From NCBI GenBank assembly GCA_013398055.1, contig VZRS01004517.1, positions 186,001-250,000 of the forward strand: a DNA stretch of 64,000 nucleotides, written 5' to 3'. Made by a program: the position numbers and the translations under genes. Every line of letters starts with the position of its first letter. The stretch's first letter is position 1. The DNA is from Ifrita kowaldi. Taxonomy: Eukaryota; Chordata; Aves; Passeriformes; Cinclosomatidae. The notes beneath the pieces were generated by a model. That model was not told the origin of the DNA and did not search any database. It was given only the letters and a program-made list of their open reading frames with translations. This document shows, one piece after another, positions 1 through 13,693 of this stretch.

Positions 1-3000
1 GACCACGTCTGCAAACAAGACAAGTCCATCAGTGAGAGGAATACTATACTCACGATGTTAACCTCATATTTATTTGGTAGCAAATGAAAACCATGAAAGC
101 AACACTACCAAAGTAGTCATGGGATTTTTTTTAATCCTCTCTCTAAGTAGAAAGTATAAACATGTGTTTTAACCCCATTGGTTGAAAAGAATAGCTATTT
201 ACATGCATATTCATACATCATTAATTTTGATGGAAGCATCACCCACAAATTTACGCTTGATTCTTTTAAAGAACAAAGTCACAAATGGAAAAAAAATAAG
301 CTGGTATAGTACATTGGTAAAAGCTGAAAAGCTTTATCATATAAGTGATTTTTTAAAGGTTTTTTCTATGTTCAGGTATCACATTCAACATGTTATTCAT
401 GCAGTACTGAATTGCTTGTGTGACCTAAATCAAGGGTTGATATACCCTTCTCTGTCTCAGAATATCATCTTTCAGTATCTCAGAGCGTTCTGCTGAATTA
501 TGCACCCCTTGACTCTGTAATTAGATACTATCAGACTGGCAGAAGTATCTGCTTCACTAAGTAGGCTGAGGCAGGAATCTAGAGCACATTACAAACCCTG
601 TGCCAGAGATGCTTCAGTGAGTAAATGCAACTCTCAGGATCTAACAAAAATGTTGAGCAAAAGAAAATGAGTTATACATATATATATATTGTGTGCATGC
701 TTGCATATCTAAAAACTTTGAATTAAACTGCTCACTTCATAGTTGTCATTACATCACTTATAGCTTGAATTTGTATCAGTAACTGAGTGGCAAGAAGAAT
801 TGTGATTTAACTCTAACTTTCTGATCACAATCTGGTTTGGACATTCTGTTTTTATTTTACAATCAGAAAGTGAAGGGAAGAAAATAGCTATGACTTTCTT
901 GTTGAAGAAGTTCTGCAGAAAAAAGCCAACAAAATTTAAGCATTTAATTTCTGCAAGATTTAAAAGCTATTACTAGCTTTTCCATTTTAAAATACTTTCA
1001 AAATGTATACAAAAATAGTGAATACTTTCTGAAAGATCATTTGAAACTCAAAAGCTATGACCAAAATGTTTTGGTTTTTTTCTACATGCTACTTCATGAG
1101 AACATACATGTTTTCAAAAATGTATGGCATTTAATAAAAAACATACTTTTCATCAAGTCACTGTTTATAAGAAAACATGCAACATTCTTTGGATGAGATG
1201 GCTGAAGATTGAAGGTCTGTGCTCTAGCAAAAATCACAATATTTGCTATCATAACCACACAGAACAATGCTAATGGTGTTGTGAACCAGTCCATTCTGTC
1301 TATTGGTTGCCTGGCTCAAATTAAAGTTTTAATGCCATCTTTCCAGAAGAATTGATTTGCTGGTGATAAGATCTCTTCCAACACACAGACTTCATCTACC
1401 AAAATAAAATGTTTTTTCTTTGACAAGTAAGATCTCTTTACACCTACTGAAGCTGTTGCAAGCAGTCCCCAGTCGTGGCGTGCATTCTTGGTATGAAATC
1501 ACATTCCCTTGCATTTCACTGTTTGCAGTCCAGCCCTTTATGGGCTCTCACACAGAAAAGCACAGTGCACACATAAATTTGAATTTACACTCTCTCTTAA
1601 GTGGTTTACTACATTAAGACTGCAGTCCTGTTTGCATTGCCCTCAAGGACCTGGCACTACATCAATATTCAGTAAAATTCAGAACTTTATTAAATTCAGG
1701 AAACTCTGCATGTTAGAAAAGCTCAGTAGAATGAAGACTGATTTCTGCAACACAGCACTCACACACTCAAGTCAAAGCATGTACTGGCCGTGTCTTGAAA
1801 TAACACTATACTTTTTCTGTTGCAGTTTTGGCAATTAAAGTGAGTATAAAATGTAGGACCTGTAATCTGTGACCCCTTAGGGCACTGAAATTATATCACC
1901 AGTTGCCATCCTCATAACTATCAGCAAGCTGGGAAGGTCCACCAATACCAATTTACAAATGGGGCCACCAAAAGCTGCACTCCTGAACAAGGTAGCTAGA
2001 GAGCCTGGGACACTCCCAAAGAGATACTAGCTTTGCTTTCACCAAAAACGTGGTCAGGTCACTGTTTTCCTCAGCCTTTAAAACAGCACAAATACTTGTG
2101 TAGCTCTTGTCGAGCTGTGTGCTGTAACTCACCTCACCCACAAACAGCAGCTCTAGGAATACATCAGTTTCCAAAAGCTGTGCAGGAGCCCAGGCTCCTC
2201 TGCCTGTCATAACACAGGACATGAGACATCTCTTTTTCCCTGTTTGCATTTCGTATGGCTGGATAACTCTGAGGAGCTGGGCACAGTTACAGAGAAGGCC
2301 TATGATCCAGCAACAGCCTGAATTCTTTGATCTTCTAGCTCCTGGGCAATTCTTGTCTCTCTTATCTACACACACAACATATACTGCTGTTTGTAAAATA
2401 GAGCAGTTTTACCTCCTGAAGGTTGACATCCTCAGAATTGTTCAACTGTAATGTAAAACAGATACAGAATGCAATTATACCTCAGATATTGGTATAGCAT
2501 ATTTATATCTGTAATTCATTTGTACTTTTCAGTCTGTGTATCAACGTTGGGGATGTCAGAGGAAATAACAAAAATAATAACAATATTGCTTGTGATATTT
2601 ATACTGTTCCTTTTATCCTAAAATCACTTGGCAGTATACTAAAAAATGAAAAACCAAAAGTAAGTCTTTCCATCCTCTGACACCATATATATGTGTGTTG
2701 TCACCGTTTCTGTTCCTCAGATAATGCCATATAACATCACATCTCTTTTTCTGCCGCTTCAGGCGTCTCCACGTATCTTCTGCATAGACTGCTGTTCAAG
2801 GGATATCAAGGGGTTTTGATTTCAAAGCAGAAGAATACTTATAATACCACAGCAAAGGAGTACAGGGCATGACCTGGCCTCTCCCTGCTCTTTGTCATGC
2901 TCCAGCTATGGTCAGGTTCAGCAGGCACAAAGACTGCAGCTGAGCTCACCTCCCGGTGTCCTTACTGCTGTTCATCCAGCACACACTCATACAACCAGGT

Positions 3001-4080
3001 TACAGCCTGCTCGCAGGCAACCTGAGCTCTGATAAGAGAACAGGTTGTCTGCCCAGGGCTCATGGTCTCTGCTAGACCCTGTATCCTCTAGAGTGAAACC
3101 GTGTGATACAGGTCTAGCACTGACTCTGGGGTAAAAGCAGCTCCTGCTCAACAGGGCACAGCAATGCTGTGAAGTCAGACAGGGCAAAATTATTTTAAAT
3201 AAATTAAAAATATGTTCAAATTAGTTGAAAGAAGATCCATATCTGTCCACGCCTAATTGGATTTTATTTATCAAGTGATGAAAGTTCTATCAGTATTTTC
3301 TCATTAATGTATTTATGCCATTCTGCGTATGATGGGATAAAATGAAACATTTGAAAATCAGAAGCAAAAGATGAACCTGTGATTAACTCTAACCTAGTCT
3401 GCACTTCTCCTGGGAAGAAACACTGTAATATAATGCTTGTTTCTCTTTTGCTTGCTCAGTCCTTATTTCTCTCTCTCCTCATATTTACCAATTTGACACC
3501 TCCAAGAAATTCTTCTCAAATAAAAAAAAGAGAGAGTCTCTGGGAAGAGTCTTGGAAATGTTACTCTGGTTTGTAAGAAAGGAGAAGCATTTCTTTGTTC
3601 TGCAAGGACACTTCTCACAAAGATTGAAGGGGAAGAGGCAGGAGCTACTGAATAGTTTTGTTCTCAGCAGCTTATGTGAGGCACTAGAAGCCAGAACAAG
3701 GAGTGTCCAACAACCTCCTTTCACATTGTGCAGTTCTTTGAACCGTTCCTGCACTCAGCAGAAGCCAGACAAGACTAGACTGTCCTGTGACATTTATATG
3801 AAGCCACTTCAGGTAGAGCCTCCTGTGTGGGGAATAGGCTAAGAGAGGTAATAGCTGAGCTCTTACTATTATTTGAATACCCCTAATTGTTGCATAGATC
3901 TGTGTGATTCAATTTGCTAGTGTCCCCTTCCCCTCACATTAGCCTTATAAAGACACCAAGTAAAACACAATATTATGGGGCAAACATATTAGAGCCAGCC
4001 ACATCGTCCCACAGGTAATCTTTTTGCCTGTAAAAAGTTGGACTGCCAATAACTTTGAAATTTCCAGTACCAAAGAAAAT
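1..4080. other. Intronic stretch, no gene recognised
   Basis: AT-rich unique-looking DNA. It holds only a short TA run (675-690) and chance open frames of up to 140 codons (for example minus strand 2375-1953). None has a recognisable domain, splice context or resemblance to GRXCR1. A minus-strand frame starting at 1294 begins with a hydrophobic run, but it decays into unremarkable sequence. Confidence 0.6.
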
Positions 4081-4360
4081 CATAGCATCATAGAATGGTT
4101 TGGGTTGGAAGTAGACCTCGAAGACAACATAGTTGCACCCCCCATGTTATGGGCAGTGACACCTTCTACTAGACCAGGTCACCCAAAACCCCATCCAGCC
4201 TGGCCTTGAACACTTCCAGGGGTGGGGCATCCACAACTTTTCTGGGCAATGTGTTCCAGTGCCACATCACCCACAAAGTAAAGAATTTCTTCCTAATATC
4301 TAATCTAAACCTACTCTCTTTCTGTACAAAGTTAATCCCCCTAGTCCTATCACTACATCT
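4081..4360 (-). mobile_element. CR1 LINE, 5'-truncated 3' end
   Basis: Read on the minus strand this is the end of CR1 ORF2 plus the 3' UTR and tail. At 4081 the + strand shows the inverted tail (CATAGCATCATAGAATGG), then the typical inverted CR1 3' UTR. The inverted ORF2 C-terminus follows, with the typical segments CTAGACCAGGT, CCTTGAACACTTCCAGG and GTAAAGAATTTCTTCCTAAT. The sequence is diverged by substitutions and small indels and is not coding. CR1 elements normally insert as 3' fragments like this one. Confidence 0.93.
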
Positions 4361-5755
4361 TTATGACTTCTTCCACATCAGAAAAATCCAACACAAAATT
4401 CAGCATATACAGTACAATTTTCTTAACTGCACCAGCCAGAGAAAATTATTTCAGAAAATTTTCATAAACCATCACAATCACCACACAAAAGTAATTTGCA
4501 ATTATTTTCTTAGGAAAGACAGATTCAGTTTTTTCCATTTCCAGCAGGAACCTCCCAGTGCAACATTGAGGCAGCAGTGAGAAAATATCTAAGCCACGTT
4601 TCAGCAAGGCATATGATAACTTTCCCCTTCATTTTCAAAGTGCGCTGTGGGATCTCACACCAAAATAGACAACTGAAACCTCATATACAACCTTTCAGCC
4701 TCATTATGATCTCTCCTACAAAATATATCTCTGTAGCCAAATATTTCCTGGATTCCTTCAAATCAGGAATTGGGTGTTGCCCCATTGTTTTGATTCCTTT
4801 GAGCATATCAATCATTGTAAGCCATGGAAAGAATTACTTCAGGATTATTATTTTATATCTATTTGTTTTACTAACAATATAGATACAATTCAAGGTCTTT
4901 AACCAGTTCTAGCTGATAACCAAGATTCAGCCTTGTAAAAGTAAATGTGACAGAGAGAATGCTCTGTCATTCATAAGGCATTCACTAAATAGAGTCAATG
5001 AAGCAGCAGTATTTCCTAGAATACACTAGGCAAAAAGAATGTATTTGTCATTAGGAACGTTGACTGGAGGTATACTTCATAAAATTATTTTCCATCTCTC
5101 AGAGCACAATTCTTTGAGCATACATTAGTAGCTATTCACCCAGATAAAGTTCCATGGGAGTTATTGTATGCATTTTACCAAAGACAGTGTTTTCTTGTCA
5201 GGTGAGCAAAATGGTCTCAGACCACATGGGAAGTACACTTGCTTTTTCTGACACTGATCTTCATCTTCACTGAGAGCTTGAGTGCTTCTCAGCCTTCAGT
5301 GGCAGGGCCATGGCACATTCCAGCCTTGTTTTTTCATCTGTTAGTTCAGTAACTGTATTTTGTCATCTCTGAAACAAACTGATTGGGAAAGGAGAGAGTG
5401 AAGAAAGTTAATGATTGCTCTGATGCTGTTCATCAAACAGCTTGTTCATATATTACCCTCTTCTTCCCTCATCAATTCATTTAAGGGCAACAAGATTTCC
5501 TATACAAGAGGAAAGGTGCTGGGACCACTTTACTTATAAACACAGTAGTTGCAAAATGGCTCCTTTGGGACAGGAAACAACACTAGACCGTAAAACTTTT
5601 CTTTCCAGCAAAACAAGCGAAGTTTTTCAGTGGGCAAATGCTGCTGTTTCTGATAATTAGTTTTTGCTTTTCATAGCTGTTTTACAGTATATTTAATATG
5701 AACATTCTTAATTCTTAATACCTACCTGAACCTATACATAACACATCACTGCCCA
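4361..5755. other. Intronic stretch, no feature seen
   Basis: AT-rich sequence between two CR1 fragments. It has no gene, structured RNA or notable repeat that I can support. Confidence 0.55.
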
Positions 5756-5920
5756 CAGAAGCTGTGAATTCCCTGTCCATGGAAGTGTTCAAGGCCTGGT
5801 TAGATGGGACTCTGGGCAACCTCATCTAGCAAGTGGCATCCCTCCCCATGGCAGGGGGTTGGAACTAAATAATCTTCAAGGTCACTTCCAAACCAAATTG
5901 TTCTACGGTTCTGTGATTCC
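5756..5920 (+). mobile_element. CR1 LINE 3' end
   Basis: A plus-strand CR1 tail. It runs from the end of ORF2 (GGAAGTGTTCAAGGCCTGGT) through the 3' UTR (GGCAGGGGGTTGGAACTA, then CTTCAAGGTCACTTCC) to a degenerate tail, TTCTACGGTTCTGTGATTC. It is about 165 bp, strongly 5'-truncated and opposite in direction to the fragment at 4.1 kb, so the two are separate insertions. Confidence 0.92.
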
Positions 5921-7963
5921 ACATGGTGCAAACTCCAGTCAGTGCCTATCCTAAAATAGAATTTCCCTTGGCATTGGGCTATGCCATATTTCCCCTCTGT
6001 GCCTACTCTGTATTGAAAGGCTGATTGTAGTGTGCTGTAACCTGGCATAAAACCAAGGAAATATTTGTTTTCCACAGGTGCAGTGCTAGTAGGAGATTTA
6101 TAAGCTAGTGTTCCTGATGTTTGATTATCTGCTGTGTTTGATAAATGGCTTTCAGCTGAACAATCTGAGTGGCAATATAAACATTTTTTCTTTGTTTGAT
6201 GTAATCATTGGATCAGGAAATTGAAACCCATGCTTCTGCACAATTGTGTTACAGTGTTATAGGCTATATCAGCTCTCTGATTTGCTTCTTGGGTCTTTGA
6301 CTGCATGAAATAAATGCTGATTAGAAGTACTTATTAAATTTTGTTACTACTTCTTAAGAACTAGACTGTGCCAGTCAGGTGCAAATGAAGAACTAAATTC
6401 AGGAAAATTAAATGGTAAAAACTGCACAAATTTTGCAAACCTTCAAATTCCCTTGTGGTCAGAACTGAAGTTCTGGTGGAAATTACACTACAGTTTGTTC
6501 TTTTAGCTAAAAAAGTTACAAAGAAAATTCACCATAAGATGTGGTTAAAATATAGGTATTTTTAAGCTGTAATCAAAAGAATAAACAAAAGGATTAATCT
6601 TAATGTTGGTCACCAACAAGTGTGGTTGAAGTACCGTGTTAAAAAACCTCCTACATTCTCCCATTAATTTATCTTTGCCAAAACTTCTGAATTCAAGCTG
6701 TAATTGAAAACTCATGTTTCCCTCATCCATTTTTCTTGCTTTACTTCAAAGATCTGACCAGATTGCAGAGTAAGCTTCCCTTTCCCTCCAGAAAGCCTGA
6801 TTGCTCTTCATGTCTCTTCCATGACAAAGTCATTAATTTTAAAATAAATTTTAAAATGAACACCCAATTTTGCCAGGCCTCCAGGAGTGATTTCATTTCC
6901 TCTAATGCTGCCAGCATGTGGAAGCCTTTCTTCTGCTGCGTCTCACTTTTTATTCTCTCAAGACAGAGTACTTCACTGGCCCACTACAGCTTCCTGACAA
7001 CCATTAAGGAGCCGATTTAAATGAGGCCCTTACCTTTTCACGAGATTTACATAAGGTCAAATTTATGAGCATGTGCTGCAGGTGGGCTGTGGGAGTGGCT
7101 GGGAGCTGATTTCCATGGTGCCAGCTCAGAAGTAGATGGCACCTCCTTGTTACACTTCAGTAGGGCTGAGCAGGTAATGAAGCAGCTGAAACGGGACAGA
7201 AGCCCACCAGAGGACTCAGCACTAAGCAGAGAGGTGTCCCCAGATGAAATAGGGGCCTTTGTGGCGAACACAGTTTCCTGGTTTCTGGACAAGTATACCC
7301 ACTGAAAGTGTCACGATTATCTTGCCCTTTTGTATGAAGATCAGCACAATGTATTGCCATGGAGCATGTATTATGCCATCATTTCTGATGAACTCTGCCC
7401 TTCTGGCACTTTCTGTTGGTTGCAGTTTATGTCCGAAATGTGTTGAATTCAAAGTTTCCCTTCCCTCTCTGGTAGGTTTGTTGAGGAATTCTCTGAATCC
7501 AAGTGAACACATTTAACTAATCATCTTAACAATGAAAATACAGAGCACTTAAATTTTTGCAAAGTCCCTCCACAGCCAACGCATCATCTTCTCATGCTCC
7601 CAAACAATATTTCTAAAACCAGCAGCACAGGACTTCCATTTCCCTTCAAGATATCTCTATGAATCCAGATACCAGAGAGCTTTCTCCAGAATCTCATGGA
7701 TAAACTCAGGTTTTTTTCCACAAGTATTTGAATTATCTCCTGAATTCCCTCTACAATAACAGTGTTCCTATTATATTTCCGTCCAGTCAATCCCCTGTAT
7801 TCACAGTCACAGATCTTGTGTAATTACCCCTCGAGATTTTCTGAAAACTAATTACTTTAACTCAGCATCTACAACCCAGCCAGCATCATTTGCCATGATC
7901 TTGGTTTCCACTAGTTCTGGCTCCTGGTTAGCTTTATCTATTCAAGTATGTCTACAGAATAAC

Positions 7964-7990
7964 GAGAGGAGAGGAGAGGAGAGGAGAGGG
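7964..7990. repeat. (GAGGA)n microsatellite
   Basis: About five copies of a GAGGA/GAGAG unit form a pure purine run on the + strand. It continues into purine-rich sequence. Confidence 0.9.
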
Positions 7991-10900
7991 CAGGACAGGA
8001 GCTTTGCTTCCATCCCCAATAACCTCCTGTGTTTTACCTTTTAAATACCTGTATCCACTTATCATCATTTTCTGTGTCATCTCCTGTACAACTTGATGTA
8101 AGTTGAATTCCTTTAAAAATCGTCAGATACAAAATTTATAAAAGTCGTGAAGTACTTGATTATGTGTAAATGATTTGCAATAAAGTTCACACCCAGTCCA
8201 AAGAAAACCTGCTATGAAGCATTGCATACCAGTGGTCAAACTGAAAGTTCCCTCTTCTGCAAGAAGATTATTATATCTGGCAGATATGGCTGATGTTGTG
8301 ACAGGACTGGACACAGTTGTGATGTCTACATAAACATCATGTTGTTGCATGAATCCTGTGAGTATTTGGACATGCTAATTTAGGAGTAAATTTTGGCTTG
8401 ATGTTTCATTACATATTAGACTCATTTTGGCTACAGTAACATGTCTGATCTAAGTGAAACTAAGGGGACCCAGATTTTCAATTACCCCAGTGAGGGTTTA
8501 TGACTTTGTTACATCAGTGAGAAAGGACAAGGAGAGAGCTAAATTTCTGCTTTGGCTATTTTCAGCTGTTTATCTGGTGAAAGTTTGCTGAAGACTTTGC
8601 TCACAGAACAACAGCATAACAGGTTACACAATGTGCCTTGGACATCAGTAAAATACAGGCACTTTAAAGTGTCTGGAAAATGGGGAAGTCATACTAAATG
8701 TTAAAGTAAAAATCGTACTGTTTATCATTCCTACACATTTTCTGTGTCTACTAACAGACATCACATAGTTAGAGAACAGGCAAATTGGAAGGTCACTGTT
8801 ATTTCAATGTACCTTGCAAACAGAAACTAATTAATGTAAAAGAGGGGAAAAAAGTCTACAGCATGTCACCTAAGGAAATGCTGCTATCAGTAAATTAAAA
8901 ATGTATGGTTTGAGCTGCATAGCATCTGCCTGCCTGAAGCTGTGCCTGTAAATAGCATGGAAGACCAGAGAACTGAAACAATGGATCACAGATGGGTCAT
9001 GAGAATAATGTTAGTATTAATTACACAATTCTAAACAAATTGCAATCCCCAGAAATCTGAGAATAAGTCTCCATTCTTAGAAGAAGATTTGTTCTAGATT
9101 ACATCATTTAATTTCCTGCTGCTTAACAGTTACGAGTTACCACTTGGTGATAACAGTTATATGTGGGAGTATGAAAAATCATTATTATTCAACAGTTGAT
9201 CAGTGTTTATTTTACTTCTATGTTTTATCACTAGCAAGAGGAATACATAGACTGAGTAAAATGAAAATTGAACTTTGATAAAATGGAAATTTTCTCAAGT
9301 TTAAAAAATATTGTTCAATTTTTTCTTTTTTTTTTCTTCTGGCCCTTTCTGTTTCCTGGGCTTTACACAAAACAAGAAGGGTTGGAAATAAAAGGAGGGA
9401 GCATGTATGTCCACTTGAAAGTGTTCTGTTTAGCACTTAGTGTTTGGTCACTTGACCAAAAAGGACTTTTAAACACCTCTAGAATTGCTTATATTTGGAT
9501 GTATGTATGAAATGTTCAAATAAATGACTAGTTATTTTTCTGACATAGTTATTTTTGATACAGCCAATTCACATTTTAAGTTACTCTGTGGATTTCTTTC
9601 TAATAATATTAATAGGATTTTAAAAATATGTTTAATTCTCTTGGAAGGGAATGTGTAATCCTACTACATACTCAGACTTTAGTGGTAATTCTACTGTTTA
9701 TTTATGTACCATTTCCCATGATGACACCCTGAATTGTCAAAAAAACAAACACGGTACATTTGCTGGAAACGGCAGTTGTGGAGTTCAAATCCTATTTTCT
9801 CTTGTCATGAGCAGCTTTTCCTTTTGCTTCTTATTTATCACAATGTTCTAGATGTTTGAACCCATGTTGTCTACCTGGGGACAATCATTGGCGAGCTCAC
9901 GTCCTCTTTGAGAATATTCTGTAAGTAAGGATGGCTTTAGTCAAGAGTGAACTAGAAAAGGACTTGCTGAGGTTAGACAGATAAAGATGAAAGTGATTGC
10001 TATCTCAGACCATGTGAAAAAGCTAGCAAACAGCATGGCTCTGAGTGAGTCCTTTTTTGTGAAGCCTGACCCCATCTGTCTGTAATCACTGCTGCTTCAC
10101 TCAGTAGAACATTTCATACTGCAGAGCAACAGACTTGTGTGATCAGTAGCAAATGGCTGTCATGAAAATTACAATGTCTACTCTGGCCCATTTCTTTTTA
10201 AGTTGGCAGCAGCTTTGGAATACCCTGTATAGTGTTTTCTGGCAGGCAGATGAAATTTAAAAAAAAGGTTTCTATGTCTTCCATCTTTCTCTTTGGCCCT
10301 CTCTTTCACCAGTTCCCTACTCATTCTTTCTAAAATATTCCCTTGGTGTCTTTAGACTGCTGGAGAGACTGATAAATGCTAATAATAACATAATAATAAT
10401 ACACACATACAGGCATCTCTGACTCATTTTACATTTAAACATTGCCAGGTGCAGTTAACTCATGCAGTGATCCCCTTTATAGTTCCCAAATGTCAGTTAG
10501 TTTGGTTAATTAACAGGCATTAGAGGTCTATGAAAACTGTATTCTAGTCTGTTGAGCTTCTTACAAATGCCATTCATCATATTTCTGACAGGAAAATAAA
10601 ATTGGTGAGATCCTGCTTATGATCTTACATTGCTCTTCCTTCTTTGTCAGCTATGCTTTGTGTGGTAAGTGGACCTGTTTTCCCAAGATTTACTTTCAAT
10701 ATATCAGAATATCATAGGAAACAGCACAATAGTCCATTACTTATTTATATTTGCAGCAGTGTTGCAACTGGTCATTTTCCTAGTGCTAGAGAGAATCAGC
10801 AAGTAAAACTGGTATTCAGGGAAGCCCTAATCAGTTACACGTAGTTCAGTCAAAAATATATTGCATTTTCATTGAAAAATGTTTCAGACTTTCATGGATT

Positions 10901-13014
10901 AATTACAGCCTAGAGTCGGACTGTCATATATAACAGAACTCGTCACTCAAAAAACAACTAAAGAAGATAATAACATAAATGAAATAAAACATCATTCTCA
11001 ACTGCAATCATCAGCAGAGAAAATTGAAAAATTACTATCAATTCTTCACAATTTACCTTCCTAAGCAATGAAATGAGAACAAAGGGTTAAACAAATTCTG
11101 GTTTTGATTTGGAATACATGGAGTTTTCGTGTTCAGCAGATAACAAGCTTTCTGTCAAAAGTTATCTTTTACTGTATTTCTACAAATGGAAGCTGAAATG
11201 AGATGCACTACAATCTTGAAACTCTCAAAGAATGTTGAGCAAATCAGGGAAACCACCACTCTCCCTTAATTTTCGGTTCCAAACATCTGACAAATGATGT
11301 ACTTTTTCTTTCCTGACACTTTATACAACTTGAAGTCTAGCTGAAAATGTTACTCATGTGGGTGAAGATAAAAACAGGCTATTCTGTAAAGGTTGGAGTT
11401 GTCATTTGCACCACACAGCTGAGGAAAAGGACAACCATTTGTCAGGTGGACACGGAGCGTTATCTCACCTGGGGTCACAAAGCACTCTGCAACTGGTAAT
11501 GAATTCTGCACAGACCTTTGAACGAGGCAAAGATCAAAGTTACAGTGGGATTGGTGCACCCAAGTGCTGATTCAGTCCTTACCTCTCAGAGAGCCCTATC
11601 ACTCGATATATGGAAGTGATGCAAAGGAGTATCTGGTAGTTATAGCACTACTTTGTTCTGCATTAGCACTGAGTGATGAAGGACCTTGTTTCCCTTTTCC
11701 CTGCTATATTACTTGACCTAATTGGAACTATGCTCTCAGCTATCTCATTACTTAATAATACCTGGATATTTGGTGCCTTCATCTTCAAACCCTGAGTAGT
11801 TAATTATTACTTATGTACTCAATATCCATTTTTTAAATCAAAGATCCATCTACATTGCACACTTAAAGTGCTTCATTTCTTTTTTAAGCAATAGATTTTC
11901 AAAATAGGCAGAGAGCTTGAGATTTTTATGCAGATACAACTCCTAGACAGCATACATAAACCAGCTCTGACCTAGAATAGCCTTTACTGTGGCAGCTAGC
12001 CTTGATGTACGAAAGGGGACAGGTGACTCATCCACCAGTTCCATGTGAGCAAAATACAATTGAACTGCATGAGGCAAAATTATAAACTTCATTGCTGGAA
12101 AAACACTAAGGTGTAAGCTTCTGTTTTCTTTTGGTTTTTAACCACACAGGTATAATATTTGAAAAACAGAATATAGCAGGTTGTATGGTTTATACCGGCT
12201 CCTAAACCTGTTGGTCAAAGTAGCCACCAAGTTAGTTATTCTGTATACATCACATCTGCAGTTGAACTAATGTTTCAGCAAGGCCAGTGTAAGCAGCTTT
12301 ACATTCTAGTTTGATTCAGGATTTCACCCAGAGATGTGTATTTTTCAAATAAAACAGAAACTAATGTTCATATAATCATACTTTTCATATAATAATGTTC
12401 TTACAATGGGGCTAGAATCTATATCACGCCATAGAGTTAAATGTGTTCTGTTCAAGGAATAAGACTACAAATGAAGAAGCTGAGATTATTGAATCATCTG
12501 TCTGCTTTTCTTTCGGAACAACGTTTCAAGGGCTTCTTTTCATAGATATCATTTAATACCGTGCAGCAAGAAAAATCAATAACAACATTTATTCTAATTT
12601 CATACCATGTCTTCAAACAATGCTGAAACTCCATACTTGACTGCATTTCTGCCAGCTGAATAACCTTCTGCAAAAATGAGAATTGAGACAGCATAAAAAA
12701 CAGGTCAGAAGGTTCACTAGGCTGCTCTCCATTTTGGAAACCTCTTGCCCTTATCTGTTGTGTCTTCAAAAGAGAACTGCTGGAGCAGCTGATGATGAAA
12801 CCACTTGGATGGAGGAACTACATGATTCAAGTCTGTGCCCACTCAGGAGCAGCTTAAAAAAGCCCTATAGTATTAGTTACCTGCATTCAGCTGCAAATAT
12901 TGGCCAGTAAGTGTCCTTCCACCCCACAATCTTCCACGTGGGGATGCACAAGAACATCATCCACCAAGCAGACCAGTTTGAAAAAGGCTTGACCACCCAG
13001 CAGATACAACAATA

Positions 13015-13028
13015 GCTGCCATGGCAAC
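13015..13028. promoter_or_regulatory. X-box-like motif in intron 1
   Basis: GCTGCCATGGCAAC matches the RFX X-box consensus GTHNYYATRRNAAC at 13 of 14 positions on both strands and is nearly palindromic, the form RFX dimers prefer. A rough calculation suggests about nine 13/14 matches by chance in 64 kb, so on its own this is weak. Confidence 0.3.
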
Positions 13029-13219
13029 ATTTTGCAGACAATTAGATGAACAGAATCTATGTCCTGAAAAGTCATTTAGAAACCGAGCCCTTTAAATCCT
13101 TATGATAGTTTAAGTTCGAACTTGGAGGGTCTGAGTAGTTGCTAATATTTTTGAATCATTTTGGGATTTGAAAGAAAACCAGATTTACCCACTGCAAGAG
13201 TGAATCTGATTGAAACCAT

Positions 13220-13693
13220 CATAGAATCATAGAAGGCATAGGCAGGACACTTTCAACTAGACCAGGTTACTCAGAGACTCATCCAACATGGCCTTGAACC
13301 CTTCCAGGGCTGGGGCATCCACAACTTCCCTGGGCAACCTGTTCCAGTGCCTCACCACCCTCACAGTAAAGAATTTTTTCCTAAGATCTAATCTAAACCT
13401 ACTGTCTTTGAATTTGAACCCATTCCCCCTTGTCTGCCACTGCATGCTCTTGTAAAGAGTCTTGCCCCATCTTTCCTCTAAGTTCCCTTTGGACTGGAAG
13501 TCCACAATTAGGTCACTCCAAAGCCTTCTCTTTTCCAGGCTGAACAAACCTGATTCTCTCAGCTTTTCTTTGTAAGAGAGGCCTTCTCAACTTGGTGGCC
13601 TTTCTCTGGGCTTGCTCCAACAGGACAATAACCCTCCTGTATTGAGAATTCCAGAGCTGGACACAGCACTGCAGGTGGGGTCTCACCAGAGAC
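13220..13693 (-). mobile_element. CR1 LINE, longest fragment in the window
   Basis: About 470 bp of CR1 on the minus strand. On the + strand it begins with the inverted tail (CATAGAATCATAGAAGG) and runs back into ORF2. Translated on the minus strand it gives the conserved CR1 ORF2 C-terminus, with HWNRLPREVVDAPALEGFKA. Upstream, in another frame, comes the reverse-transcriptase tail with LVRPHLQCCVQLWN and QRKATKL. The frame change near 13513-13547 and a deletion in the 3' UTR show it is a dead copy. Its 5' boundary near 13693 is approximate. Confidence 0.95.

Larger units (their letters stand above)
5921..13219. other. Intronic stretch, simple repeats only
   Basis: Over 7 kb of unique-looking intron. 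It contains a GAGGA microsatellite at 7964-7990, a T-rich run at 9318-9345 and an AAT-rich run near 10376-10403. One isolated X-box-like motif lies at 13015-13028. Open frames of up to about 95 codons on both strands look like chance. Confidence 0.55.

Noticed and set aside
1094..1294. Minus-strand frame with a signal-peptide-like start (MDWFTTPLALFCVVMIANIV)
   Set aside because: The rest is featureless and it lies in the same-strand intron of GRXCR1. A hydrophobic start alone is not enough.
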